DNA of 64,000 bases, taken from Acanthococcus lagerstroemiae. Taxonomy: Eukaryota > Arthropoda > Insecta > Hemiptera > Eriococcidae. Position 1 is the stretch's first letter; each line of letters begins with the position of its first letter. The position numbers and the translations under genes were made by a program. Location: positions 17,262,603 to 17,326,602 of the forward strand of contig CM063112.1 of NCBI GenBank assembly GCA_031841125.1, in the 5' to 3' direction. Positions 12,801-22,527 of the stretch are shown in pieces. The notes under the pieces were generated by a model. It did no database searches. It saw nothing but the letters and a program-made list of their open reading frames with translations, and was not told where the DNA came from.

Positions 12801-14095
12801 CTTATGCTGGATATGGGAACACGAGGGTTCTTGAAAGGTGCAGCTTCGTATTTCTAGTCAGGCTTCGATCTTTCCACATTCGTGTTAGTTTGATCGTGGC
12901 CTCTCTTGCTGTGATGATTCTTCGTCGTATTTCAGCAGTGCTTCCTTTATTGCTATCAGTCAGAGAACCGAGGTACAGACATTTTTCCATTTTCTCAAAG
13001 TTCTTTGAGGCGTCCGACCTTGGTAGTGTGTGCGCTCGATCGACTATCATGATCTTGGTCTTGCTTCGATTTAGCATATGGGACCGAGGTCCATACTGTT
13101 CTTTTTGACGTGATCCAAATTAGCAGTCTCAGTTCGCTTTCCGAGCGCATAGGTTGTGTCATCAGTAAATCTCAGATTGCTGATTTTCAGCTCACCCACT
13201 CGTACTTCACTGGTCCATCTATCCAGACTTTTTCTCATTGTATATTCACCGTAGATGTTGAAAAGTATAGCTGATAAAGTGCAACCCTGTCTCACTCCTC
13301 TAGATGTTTCAGGATCGAGTGAGTGCCCCTCCTGAAGACTTACCACTGCTTTGTCGTCTGCGTATAGGGTTCTTATAAGTGCAATCAGATGTATCGGTAT
13401 GCCCACTTCTTCCTTGATCTGACCCAGCATTTTCCATCGGCTTCTTTCGAAGGCTGTGTTGTAGTCCAGGAAACACAACACCAGCGGAACATTATTTCTG
13501 TGCATTTCCCCACCAGTTGACGTGCGTTCAGTATTTGCTCGCGTGCAATTTTTTTTTCTGACAAAGCCAGCTTGCTCTTTTGGCATTTCATCGATCGAGT
13601 AATAGCACAGCCGTTTATGTAGGATGTTCAGGAGCATTTTGCTTGGGTGTGACAGTAGTGAGATAGTTCGATAACGCCCACAGACGCTAGTGCCAGAATC
13701 TGGTAATTCATTTTATCTCCTAGAACTTAGCCATCTAGGTTCATTTTGCTCTTTGTGTTCCTCAGTTTTCTCACAGATGTCCTCGTACTACGCATTTTTG
13801 TCTGTTCTCCAGCCTCTTCTTTTACTCGCGCCGAAGCCCTTCTGTGTTCTCCGTTGTGTTGTTTAGCTTCTGCTTTCAGATGTCTTCAGTTTTCGATTTC
13901 TCTGATCATTTCCTCCGATATCCGGCAAGACTTGGGTGGTTTTCTCTTTTTTTCTTTTGCTAATTCCGCATAGTTATCTTCTGTGTGGTGTCTTAAAAGG
14001 TCTTCCACATCTGGTTCGGTGACTCGTTCGTTCCAACGTCCTAAGCCGTGGACGTTCCACGTAGGTATTTTGTGTATTTTGTTTCAAATTGATAC
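12801..14095 (-). pseudogene. RTE-like LINE fragment A (linker and RT domain)
   Basis: On the minus strand a degenerate linker (around EEMIREIEN, two stops) runs from about 14075 to 13640. It joins after a frameshift to a 13071-13637 block with RTISLLSH, PKEQAGFVRKKNCT, LVLCFLDYNTAFE (motif A, one catalytic Asp), RGVRQGCTLSAILFNIYGEY (motif B) and LRFTDDTTYA (motif C, with T where A or V is usual). A frameshift near 13075 leads to the RT tail at 12802-13077: SKTKIMIVDR, CLYLGSLTD, EIRRRI, LTRMWKDRSL, TRTLVFP-like end. The VRQGC, LFN.Y.EY and SKTKIM...YLGS arrangement resembles RTE-clade elements. It stops abruptly at TLVFPYPA, where fragment B begins. Confidence 0.75.
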
Positions 14096-14215
14096 TGCTG
14101 CTTCATTCATGGTCGCTGTCTCCAGTGATCCGATCGGAGAGCTATTTAAATCTCCGGAACATATTTAACAGTGAACGAAGCCGGGACGGATTTTCGTGGG
14201 AAGATACTAAGAGGA

Positions 14216-14270
14216 GTTTCTCCTTGCTTTCTCCAAGGATTTTCTCCTTGCTTTCTCCGAGGATTTTCTG
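14216..14270 (+). repeat. Short direct repeat
   Basis: Two adjacent copies of TTTCTCCTTGCTTTCTCC followed by AAGGAT or GAGGAT; a local slippage-type duplication with no visible coding role. Confidence 0.6.
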
Positions 14271-14544
14271 TTAGGGTTTACTCCATTCGTTTTTGGGAGT
14301 CTCCATTCCTACACCAAGGTATGGTCCTCAATTTTTAATCTACATTTAGCCAGTCTGGACTGCATGAACATCCGGGCTTTGTTATCACTCTTTAAAGAAA
14401 GCCAATATTTTCGCATATCCTGAGGATTTCTTTCTGTATAGTCTTCTCGACTGTAAACAGCGAAGACATGAATGAATTAACTCAATAGGATTATACACGA
14501 CTTTCAATTTCAAGCTTATTTCCTTTCCCCCTTTTTTTCCTCTC

Positions 14545-15960
14545 TTTTTTTAAATCTCGTGAAGTGCGATTGTTCGCGAATTCGCGTTCATGTGAAAAGT
14601 CAAATTAGTTTTTAAAAAATCGCGTTCGCTCGAAAAGTGTCCTGTCCGTTGAGAAGTGGTGTTCGTCCAAAAAGTGTCGTGTCAGTTCGAAAAGTGGTGT
14701 TCGTCCGAAAAATCTTGTTCGTACGAGAAGATTAGTGTTAGTTGTTAAAAAGCCTTATGCTTGATTCGAAAAGTAGTGCGCGTTATTCGTGGTCGATTTG
14801 AAAAAATCGCGTTTTTGTCAATATGTTTTATGCTCAACGCGTAAATTCACGTGGACCATTCTTCTGAAGCCAGCTTCCCATTCGTCAAAGGCGGCAGCGT
14901 TCCCGGCCATTCTTCGGGTATCAGGTAGGCATGTAATTTATTTGTAGGTAGTTGCATCTCATTCACTCGACTTGTAGGCTATTTGTTTTCCTCTTCATCT
15001 TCATCCTCATCACTGGAGGATAACTGGAAACGTTTAAGTAACCTACTGCTAGGGTACATCCATATTTGTGGCCGACAATAATAGTAAAACTCCCCACTCC
15101 CACGTAAAATGATTTTGGATGGGATATGAACCGAAGACTAGACATTTTTCAGTTTGGAAACAGCTTATTCTTTCGAGTTGGAAAAATGAAAATTTCTTTC
15201 TTCTTACCCTGAAACAGCCTTTCTAGTTATCTCCCGGAAAAATTTCAAGTTACTTCCTCTAAATACACATACTATAGTAAATCTATACTTGTTTCCTTTT
15301 TTTATCTCTTTTTCTTTGCCTATGTTTTTTAAAATTATAATTTGTGTGTGCGTGTGATCTTATGAATTTGCTCCCACTAATGCGTTGTAATTCAACTATG
15401 CATACTATTCTATGGATTACCAGAATGGTGATTGCAAATTGGCTTGGTAAGTTTTTGTTACCTCGTTAAAAATGTTTATTTTTTTTTTGTTTCAGGTGAA
15501 CATGATATCCGAAGCTCGGTGAGTGTTTTCCAACTTGTATATTCTTATGGTGGTGATAGTGTTGGCAGTGCGAAGATATGTTAATTTTGGCAACCGGCTG
15601 TAGCCTTTGTTTTGTTACTCAGAAAGAGTGCGTGTTGTTTGAATTTTCGTTCAAGTTTGCTAGCTTTTAGTTCATGTTATACCTATTGGTGCATTTAAGT
15701 GATATTTCATCGTGATGTCCATTGGAAAAGTGTACAATGCTGTTTGAATTTTTGTTGAAAATTATTAATCTTCAGTCTAAGTTGTACCCATAAGTTCGTT
15801 TAAGTGATACTCATTGTGTATGGTGCTTAATTGACCTAAAGATACTGAAGAGAAATTGACAACCAGGATTTCAGTTCATCATCTCCAGATTTCGTCTAGG
15901 TAATACAACATGGGGAACTTGGATATCCTCAAAAGTAAGTGCAATTTTTTCTTGACTTTT
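14545..15960 (+). repeat. Diverged segmental duplication, copy 1, with splice-like signals
   Basis: This stretch aligns in order with 16590-18085. Landmarks are a GAAGTGCG block (14561), a minisatellite of GTTCGTCCGAAAAGTGTCG-like units (about 14570-14830), CGGCCATTCTTCGGGTATC followed by GTAGGC (near 14915), CAGGTGAACATGATATCCGA (15493), and ATGGGGAACTTGGATATCCT (15910) followed by GTAAGT. A poly-T tract with CAG precedes GTGAACATG and GTGAGT follows 23 nt later, which would fit a 23-nt exon. Translation across the possible exons soon meets stops, so a non-coding or UTR-containing transcript is more likely than a protein gene. Confidence 0.6.
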
Positions 15961-16589
15961 CAGTTGGTAATTAGGTTGTAACATTCCATGTTCATATATG
16001 TATATTGATGTTTATCTTAGGGAGTGTTAACTGGAAGATTCTAAGCAAGGGCATCCGGGACTTGGGGCCGTTGTTGGATTTTGTGTCCCCATATTGATGA
16101 AACTCAGGTCATATACATAGGGACGGTGGTCTCCTTCTTGCCTCTTGCTGGTGTCTGTCAGGGTTTTCTCCCTTAGTTGGAGGGTTCTAGTTTTAAGATG
16201 CTAGGAACTTAGATACTCATTGAGCATAGAATGGGTTTGACTGTTGTAGGTACATAGTTGGGGATGACTAGTTGGTGACCTAGGAGGTCTTTCTGCAGCC
16301 GTAAGCTTTTCATGGGAAATCATCGCAATACAAGTAATTTTGATGGTTCAGTGCCCAAAATATGGAGGCTAACAAGCTGCCCTGAGGAGGAGTACCTACC
16401 ATGATGTGGTACATATAGAGGTGGGAGGTTGTTTGAAATGGTCCTTTCTTGTTTTCTTTTGGTCTTATGAAGTAACCCAGTAGTGGGAGGTAGACTAAAA
16501 ATGGTCGTTCCTGATTTTCATTTGGTCTCAAAAAGTAACCCAGTAGGATTTTGGAGAGCTTTCAATTTTTTTTTTTTTTTTTCTTTCTT
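15961..16589. other. Spacer between duplicated segments, with a short tandem repeat
   Basis: Mostly unassigned. Near 16436-16550 two imperfect copies of a 63-bp unit occur, each with AAATGGTC...TTTGGTCT...AAGTAACCCAGTAG. A poly-T tract lies at 16567-16582 just before the second segmental copy. No gene is recognisable. Confidence 0.5.
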
Positions 16590-18085
16590 TCTCTACTTTC
16601 TTATATTGTGAAGTGCGGTTGATCCGGAATTCGTGTTCGTGTGAAAAGTCAAGTTCGTTCAAAAAAATCGTGTTTGCCTGGAAAGTGTCGCGTTCGTCCG
16701 AAAAGTTTCGTGCTGGATAAAAAAGTAGTGTCGCGTTTGTCCAGAAATATTCGCGTTCCTTCGAAAAGTGTCGTATTCGTATAAAACAAAAAAAAAAGTT
16801 GTAATCGCCAAAAAAGTGTCGCGTTTATGCGAAAAATCGTGTTCGTCATAGTAGATGAGTGTTTGTTTTGAAAAGCTTTATGCTTGTCTCTGAAAGTAAT
16901 GCGCAGTATTTGCAGTCAAATTAAAAAGTGTGCCGCGGTTTTCTTCAATCTGTGTGGTGTTCGGCTTGTAAATTCACATGACATCAGCGGCGCATTCTTC
17001 AAAAACCAGCATCCCATTCATCAATGGCAGCGTTTTCGGCCATTCTTCGGGTATCGGTAAGCATGTAATTTATTTGTTGGTAGTTATGCATCTCACTCAC
17101 CAGACATATAGGTTCGTTGTTATCCTCCTCATGCCCTATCCTCACCATTAGAGGATAATGAGAAACTTTCAAGTAACCTACTGCTAGACTGCATTCATAT
17201 TTGTGGACCACAATAATGGTGAAACTTCCCCCTTCCCCCGCATAATGATTTTGCATAGGATATGAACTGAAGACTGACATTTTTCAGCTGGAAAACTTAG
17301 CCTAAAAAATTTAAATTTCTCCCATCTTATCCTGTAATCCAAAACAATAAATTTCAAGTTACTTTCTTGAAACACATCTAAATTTATAATTCCTTTCTTG
17401 TACTCTTCTTTATTTTTTTCTATTTTTTTTTAAAAATTATTATTTGTGTGGCTGTGGGTGTTTGTTTGTGTTCTCTTATGAATTAGCCTCCGCTAATGCG
17501 TTGTAATTAAACTCTGCATAGGTATTCCATGGATTACCTGAATAGTGATTACAACAAACAGGCTTGGAAAATTTCTGTTACCTACCTCATGTGATTTTTT
17601 TTTTTTGTTTCAGGTGAACATGATATCCGAAGCTCGGTGAGTGTTTTCCAACTTGTATATTCTTATGGTGGTGGTGTAGTATATGTAGTGTGAAGATATG
17701 TTAATGTCAAAAGACTGTAATCTTTGTTTTTGCTTTGAGCTGTTTCTCAGAAAGAGTGCGTGGTGTTTGAATTTTCGTTCAAGTTTGCTATTTTTAGTTC
17801 AAGTTATACCTATTGGTGCATTTAAGTGACATTTTATCGTGATGATGATGTCAATTCGTGGAAAAGTGTACAATGTTGTTTGAATTTTTGTTGAAAATTA
17901 TTAATCTTCAGTCTAAGTTGTACCCATAAGTTCGTTTAAGTGATACTCATTGTGTATGGTGCTTAATTGACCTAAAGATACTGAAGAGAAATTGACAACC
18001 AGGATTTCAGTTCATCATCTCCAGATTTCGTCCAGGTAATACAACATGGGGAACTTGGATATCCTCAGAAGTAAGTGCAATTTTT
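16590..18085 (+). repeat. Diverged segmental duplication, copy 2, with splice-like signals
   Basis: Second copy of 14545-15960. Matching landmarks are at 16610, 17611 and 18046, so the offset grows from 2049 to 2118 to 2136 as indels accumulate. The CAGGTGAACATGATATCCGA block with upstream poly-T/CAG and downstream GTGAGT is conserved, and so is ATGGGGAACTTGGATATCCT with GTAAGT. The GTAAGT after GGCTTG near 15449 in copy 1 is GAAAAT in copy 2, so one candidate donor is lost. The minisatellite of TCCGAAAAGTGTCG-like units spans about 16620-16960. Confidence 0.6.
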
Positions 18086-18119
18086 TCCTAAATTTCAAGC
18101 AGTGCGATGATATTATCCT

Positions 18120-18355
18120 AATTTCTTCGGAAGGCTGTAGCCTTCGTTTTTTCTATTTGATATATTACTCGAAAAGAGTGCTTGTTATTTGAATTTTTGT
18201 TCCATTTTACTAGTTTTTAGTTCACGTTATGCCTGTTGGTACATTTAAATGATACCTCATCGTGATGATGTCCATTAGTGGAAAAGAGTGCTGTGTTGTC
18301 TGACTTTTTGTTGAAGTTTATTAGTATTCAGTTTATGTTATACCCATTAGTGCTT
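18120..18355 (+). repeat. Partial third copy of the segmental repeat
   Basis: Aligns with about 15595-15800 and 17705-17930: GGCTGTAGCCTT, GAGTGCTTGTTATTTGAATT, TAGTTCACGTTAT, TCATCGTGATGATGTCCATT, TTGTTGAAG, and a terminal CCCATTAGTGC block. It lacks the splice-like blocks. Confidence 0.6.
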
Positions 18356-18412
18356 GTCTCGACCACCGTGAAGAAGAATATGCAGACTGAGTCGTGGAGG
18401 TAGAGAGCAGGC

Positions 18413-18427
18413 GGGGGGGGGGGGGGG
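18413..18427 (+). repeat. Poly-G run of 15
   Basis: Uninterrupted G run; read length here is likely to be unreliable. Confidence 0.8.
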
Positions 18428-19039
18428 CTCAGAGGCAGTCATTTCCTCGTAGTTGAGCCCGGGACCTAGCTGACAAATCTTCCTGATTTCTGTGATGATG
18501 ACAGCTTGCTGAGAACTGCTGTTCATTTTACAAAATAATATAAAATTTGCGATGCATAATTTTTTTTTTTTTTGGTAGTTGTAGACCATGTCATATTGGA
18601 AAAGAAATCATGTGCAATACTTGTCATTTTACAATACAGTTAAAAGTGAACCGAATCGTATAGACTTTAGAATTGGTATCGGAATACCTTTTATGGTTTG
18701 CAATCGTATGGGATATCGATCTGCATTTTACAACTTGAAGTAAGTTTCATCAAAAACTTGGGCTGTGAAGAAGCGTATTTTTGGACACCGAGTGAGTTTT
18801 GAACCTATATTACAATTAGAACATGATTAAATCGGAATAACCTATTTAGGACTCTTTGAAATACACTTTCAAGACACCATAAGACTATATCCTAGATGAG
18901 TTTAAGTAAGCTGTTCACGACGTGCACACGACAATCTCAGTCTTCCAGATCTGGTGGTAACACGCGTTGTTCATTCGAACTGGCGGGGGTTACAGAGCAT
19001 GCTATCTTTCCACTTCGATTGATACTGTAGTCGCTGTAG

Positions 19040-19140
19040 TCGCCGTGTTCGCTAAGATGTTAGCGAGGGTATTCAAATGTTGAACCCGAGACGCAAGGAT
19101 TGCGAAGGGGGCACGTTACCACTCAGCCACACAGGGATTA
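19040..19140 (-). repeat. tRNA-derived SINE head or tRNA pseudogene
   Basis: On the minus strand TGGCTGAGTGG (19129-19119) is a good match to the RNA polymerase III A box. About 31 nt further on, GGTTCAACATT (19087-19077) approximates the B box GGTTCGANTCC, and that spacing fits a tRNA. The 5-prime and 3-prime flanks do not pair into a clean acceptor stem, so this is not a working tRNA gene. The A box wording resembles the Leu/Ser class. A SINE head is the simplest reading. Confidence 0.55.
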
Positions 19141-21075
19141 AATGTTAAATAAAAGTATAAAAATAAATAAAAAGTAAATTAATGAATAAAATAAATAATT
19201 CAAAAAAATAGAATGAAAATACTTTCGGGATCTCTTTCTTACCACGATTTCTAACCCCTTCTCCCAAGCCCCTCTCTTTATTCTTTATTGTTCAGCTCTA
19301 GGGTCTATTTTCAGTGTCAAAATTTTGGGCCAGGAGACTTCAATAATTTAAAATTTTGTTTATTTCCACTTCTTACTTAGTTATATGTGATCTTGTTTCT
19401 CTTGGAAAGTTATTGAATTAGGCACTTGAGACTTGACTGCTCGATATGTGAAGTACTGCTGTCCTGTTTCCGTGTATCTTCATGGAACGAGTACTGATGA
19501 TTCCTAATTGCGATTGGTACAGTGGTTGAGAGGAAATGGAGGTTGTTCTTTGTCAGGGGCGCATACGAAAAGAGACCAGTTGACCAAAAGTAAAATGACA
19601 CAGGAGAAGGGCTTAAAATTGAGAGTATTTTTTTTTTTTTTTTTTGTAATTACCGTTCTGTTACTTACCAACGTATCAACCGTATACACTACCACATGCT
19701 CCCCTAATCTCTTGTCCGTTCTTCTCGGAAAAAATGTCCTATGTTTTCCCAAAAAATCTTAATGCTTGATGATCTCCGAAAAATTTCATCGAAAAACTTT
19801 GGGAAAATTCTCCAATGATTTTCAAGGAATTTCATTGGAAATGTTCGAATCCAAGTCCCGTAAACGGTAAGAGTAGACAGACATTCATGCAGCAGGATAA
19901 GTTGCCTACATTATGAGATTGAAGGGTCTTAGTGAGAAATGCGAGACTCTCCTTTAGCAGGTACGTAGGCAACTCATCCTGACAACGGGTAAATGTATTT
20001 GCCTGCTCTCGTATTATAAGCAAAGCCGATGAGGATATAGAAATCAATAATCAAAATCAAATTAAATAAATTATCAAATATTATTTATTATTTACCGTTG
20101 ATTCTATTCTGTTCTTTGTTCTTCCATCCTCCTTGATTCCCCATTTTCGAAAATAAAATACGTTTCCAATAACCATACATGATGAATTCAAAATAGAGGC
20201 AAGACCCGGATGAAATGGAAATTTTTTACTTGGGGTGGGGACATGGAATTTTTAAAGCACATATTCTAAAAACAATAAACAAAGCATTTACTTTTTATTG
20301 AAAAAAAAAAAAAAAATCAACAACTGGAAAACAAGAAGTTCTTCTCAAAGAGAGTGCTTTTAATAACACGAAAACAAGCGCTTTTTATCGAAAAAATAAA
20401 AAAGTTGAACAACTCGAAAAAATGTATTTTTCAACCAAAAAAAAAAAAAAGTAGCTAGCTGCTGGAACAGGGTCAGCTCTCGACTGAAAAATTAGAGACT
20501 AGCCTATCTCTTATTGGCGGTGGTTAAAAAAGATATCAAGAAAAATACCTATTGGTAATCATGTTTAAGGTCTTTTGTTCCGGAATATAAGAGTTGATAG
20601 ATGAAAGGTAATTGCGATGACACCACACGCACACTAACAGCACATGGAAAGTTCAAAAGGCTTCAAACTACGAAACTGTAGGCTCCGCAACATTTGCACT
20701 TCGACCATCTTTCATCTTTCATCTAGTTCAAGATTTCATCCTATTTCTAATTTCTAAGAGCAATTGATCTACAGATAAAAGACCAACAGTACTCCTAGCC
20801 GACCCTAAAAACATCAAATGATTAGCGAACAATTATCCACTTCTAATTCTAAGGGAATGAAAACAACATAATATCCATGCTAGCAGATTCTCTGTTCCCT
20901 TTGGTGATCAACATACTGAATTACTGATAACGTCTTTACATACTACATAATAACATAATATTACAATTACAACTCGTTCGCTTCTCGCTACTACTGGTAA
21001 CTGGCATTCCGTTTCATTTAATACATTCAGAATTCATTTTGTCTTCTACGCGGTAATCATAATCAAACAGAACAC
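19141..21075. other. Repeat-rich intergenic sequence without a recognised gene
   Basis: Contains several A-runs (near 20310 and 20439). At about 19755-19850 there is a stretch (CTCCGAAAAATTTCATCG, then GATTTTCAAGGAATTTCATT) that matches the internal repeat of the foldback element at 39186-42283. Short reading frames are present but none shows a known domain. Confidence 0.4.
19755..19850 (+). repeat. Solo fragment of the foldback internal repeat
   Basis: The words CTCCGAAAAATTTCATCG and GATTTTCAAGGAATTTCATT match the 45-55 bp units that fill the core of the element at 39186-42283. It shows that the repeat is dispersed in this genome and not unique to that locus. Confidence 0.5.
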
Positions 21076-21179
21076 TAAAGGTGGATTTACATTCGAGTCG
21101 GCGACATGTCGCGGACATATTTTTAGCATTGAAAAGCTCGTCCGCGACGTGTTGCCGACTCGAATGTAAATCCACCTTA
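21076..21179. mobile_element. Palindromic MITE, about 104 bp
   Basis: The two halves are inverted copies of about 39 bp: AAGGTGGATTTACATTCGAG at the left (from 21078) and CTCGAATGTAAATCCACCTT at the right (to 21178), continuing inward through GTCGGCGACATGTCGCGGAC and its imperfect complement. Only a short A+T-rich centre separates them. TA-type bases flank both ends. There is no coding capacity; mobilisation would need a transposase elsewhere. Confidence 0.75.
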
Positions 21180-21247
21180 ATGCTGACCAATGACAGTTCA
21201 ACTGCCTCCTGTTAATTGCGTCTCTCATTAAAACGAACCGCCTCCTA

Positions 21248-21954
21248 TAGTCTGTTCCAAATAAGAGACTCCTTAACAGAAAGAGAGCATCACACTGAAC
21301 GCGTTTTGTGCGTTTTGACGCATGCCCTCTCCTCAGTTATTACGATCAGGGATGGCAAACGAAACCGGTTTTTTTTTCGTTTCGTTATTTCGTTTCAATA
21401 TTTTTGACAAAAATCAATCGTTATTTCGTTATTTCGTTTCGTTTGTTTGCCATCCCTGCTATTTACTGAACTCACCCTGACACAACTCACCGGGAAAAGA
21501 AATAAAATTTCGATTACAGTAGGCTCGGCTACTCGTACCCGACCCTAAAAAGTGGTTGCAATAGGCTCGGCTACTAGTAGCCGATCCTAAAAATCACAAA
21601 TCAGAAAACTAGGGATGGCAAACAAAACTTTTTTTTTTCGTTTCGTTATTTCGTTTAAATATTTTAGACAAAAATCAATCGTTATTTCGTTGTTTCGTTA
21701 TTTCGTTTCGTTTCGTTTGCCATCCCTGATTACGATTGCAAAAACACGATGAAACATTTAAATAATTATTCATAAAAGTAACTTTTGATTTGAGCAGAGT
21801 ATAATGAATACAATAACAAGTGAATTTCCTTCTGCATATGCGTCAATGCGCTTCAGTCGCCTTAGTGTGAACATTTTCCGTTTCCTCTCCCCTGTGCCGT
21901 CGAATCGTGCAGTGACATCATTTTGTTAAGGCGTCTCTTATTTGGAACAGACTA
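21248..21954. mobile_element. TA-flanked MITE with about 28-bp TIRs, host of a nested element
   Basis: Left end GTCTGTTCCAAATAAGAGAC (from 21250) and right end GTCTCTTATTTGGAACAGAC (to 21952) are perfect inverted repeats over 20 bp and continue for about 8 more with one mismatch. Each end is flanked by TA (21248-21249 and 21953-21954), the target duplication expected of Tc1/mariner-type elements. Without the nested hAT-like insertion and its target duplication the element would be about 310 bp. A related copy is at 26010-26217 and one isolated end lies near 24435. Confidence 0.75.
21347..21728. mobile_element. Composite hAT-like MITE with 8-bp target duplication
   Basis: The left terminus CAGGGATGGCAAACGAAAC (21347) and right terminus GTTTCGTTTGCCATCCCTG (ending 21728) are inverted repeats of hAT type. 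The 8 bases ATTACGAT occur immediately before (21339-21346) and immediately after (21729-21736), as expected of a hAT insertion. Each end is itself an inverted-repeat module of about 112-118 bp (21347-21458 and 21609-21728) made of TTTCGTTATTTCGTTTCG-like words. The middle 150 bp holds two GGCTCGGCTACT-type repeats. The whole sits inside the TA-flanked MITE at 21248-21954, so it inserted later. Confidence 0.8.
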
Positions 21955-22173
21955 AACTATAGCATAGCCGACCCGAATCGGCTACTAGTAGGCAAATAAA
22001 CACTAATGCTACGGTGCTTGTAGCCAACCCTAAAAAACATTGATAACAGCATGTTTTAAAACAAAAAAAAAAGTTTTAAAACAAAAACAGTTATTTTGTT
22101 CTTTTTTTTAAAAAAAAGTTGATTTTTCAACCCTGCTTTTGGCAGCCTTAGCAGTGGCCTTAGCCCCTAGCTA

Positions 22174-22188
22174 TGACGTCATGACTCA
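22174..22188 (+). promoter_or_regulatory. CRE-like and AP-1-like sites upstream of NDUFA7
   Basis: TGACGTCA (22174-22181) is a perfect CRE palindrome and is followed directly by TGACTCA (22182-22188), an AP-1-type site. They lie about 260 bp before the NDUFA7 start codon. A polypyrimidine tract ending TTTTATTCTAG at 22441 could be the 3-prime splice site of a 5-prime-UTR intron, which would put the promoter in this area. Function is inferred from position and consensus only. Confidence 0.35.
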
Positions 22189-22443
22189 TGAATGAAAGCT
22201 TGGTACGGCCTGGTAATTTTGAAATATCGAAGTTACAAATTCTTCACTAGATAGCGCAGCAGGCTTTGAGGAAAACTGACAACAAATCAGAAACCAGGTC
22301 ACATGTTAAAAATAAATCGTTGGAGGTTTCATTCTTAATGACATTGAAGGAAACTGTTGATAAACCAGAACAGAAACTACTGAAGTCAGTGGTTTGTTCA
22401 GTCGAAAAAAGTTGTCTAAATTTATTTTACTTTTATTCTAGAA

Positions 22444-22527
22444 ATGAAGAAAAAACTACCGTCTGCTGATGCAATCCGAAGAGATGTTAATCCATTGTTG
22501 CAATGGTTTCGGGATCGTTGTCTGGGT
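22444..22527 (+). CDS. NDUFA7: NDUFA7 coding exon 1
   Basis: 28 codons from ATG at 22444 to the GGT before GTAAGT. The start is chosen because IRRDV aligns with the N-terminus of insect B14.5a proteins, and because a polypyrimidine tract with AG ends at 22441, so this exon may begin only two bases before the ATG behind a 5-prime-UTR intron. Confidence 0.85.

Noticed and set aside
14963..17280. Related minus-strand frames in the two segmental copies
   Set aside because: Similarity (SFTIIV.HKY..LAVGYL) follows from the DNA duplication; lengths and ends differ and no domain is recognised.
19040..19140. Functional tRNA gene
   Set aside because: A and B boxes fit, but the acceptor and T arms do not pair properly.
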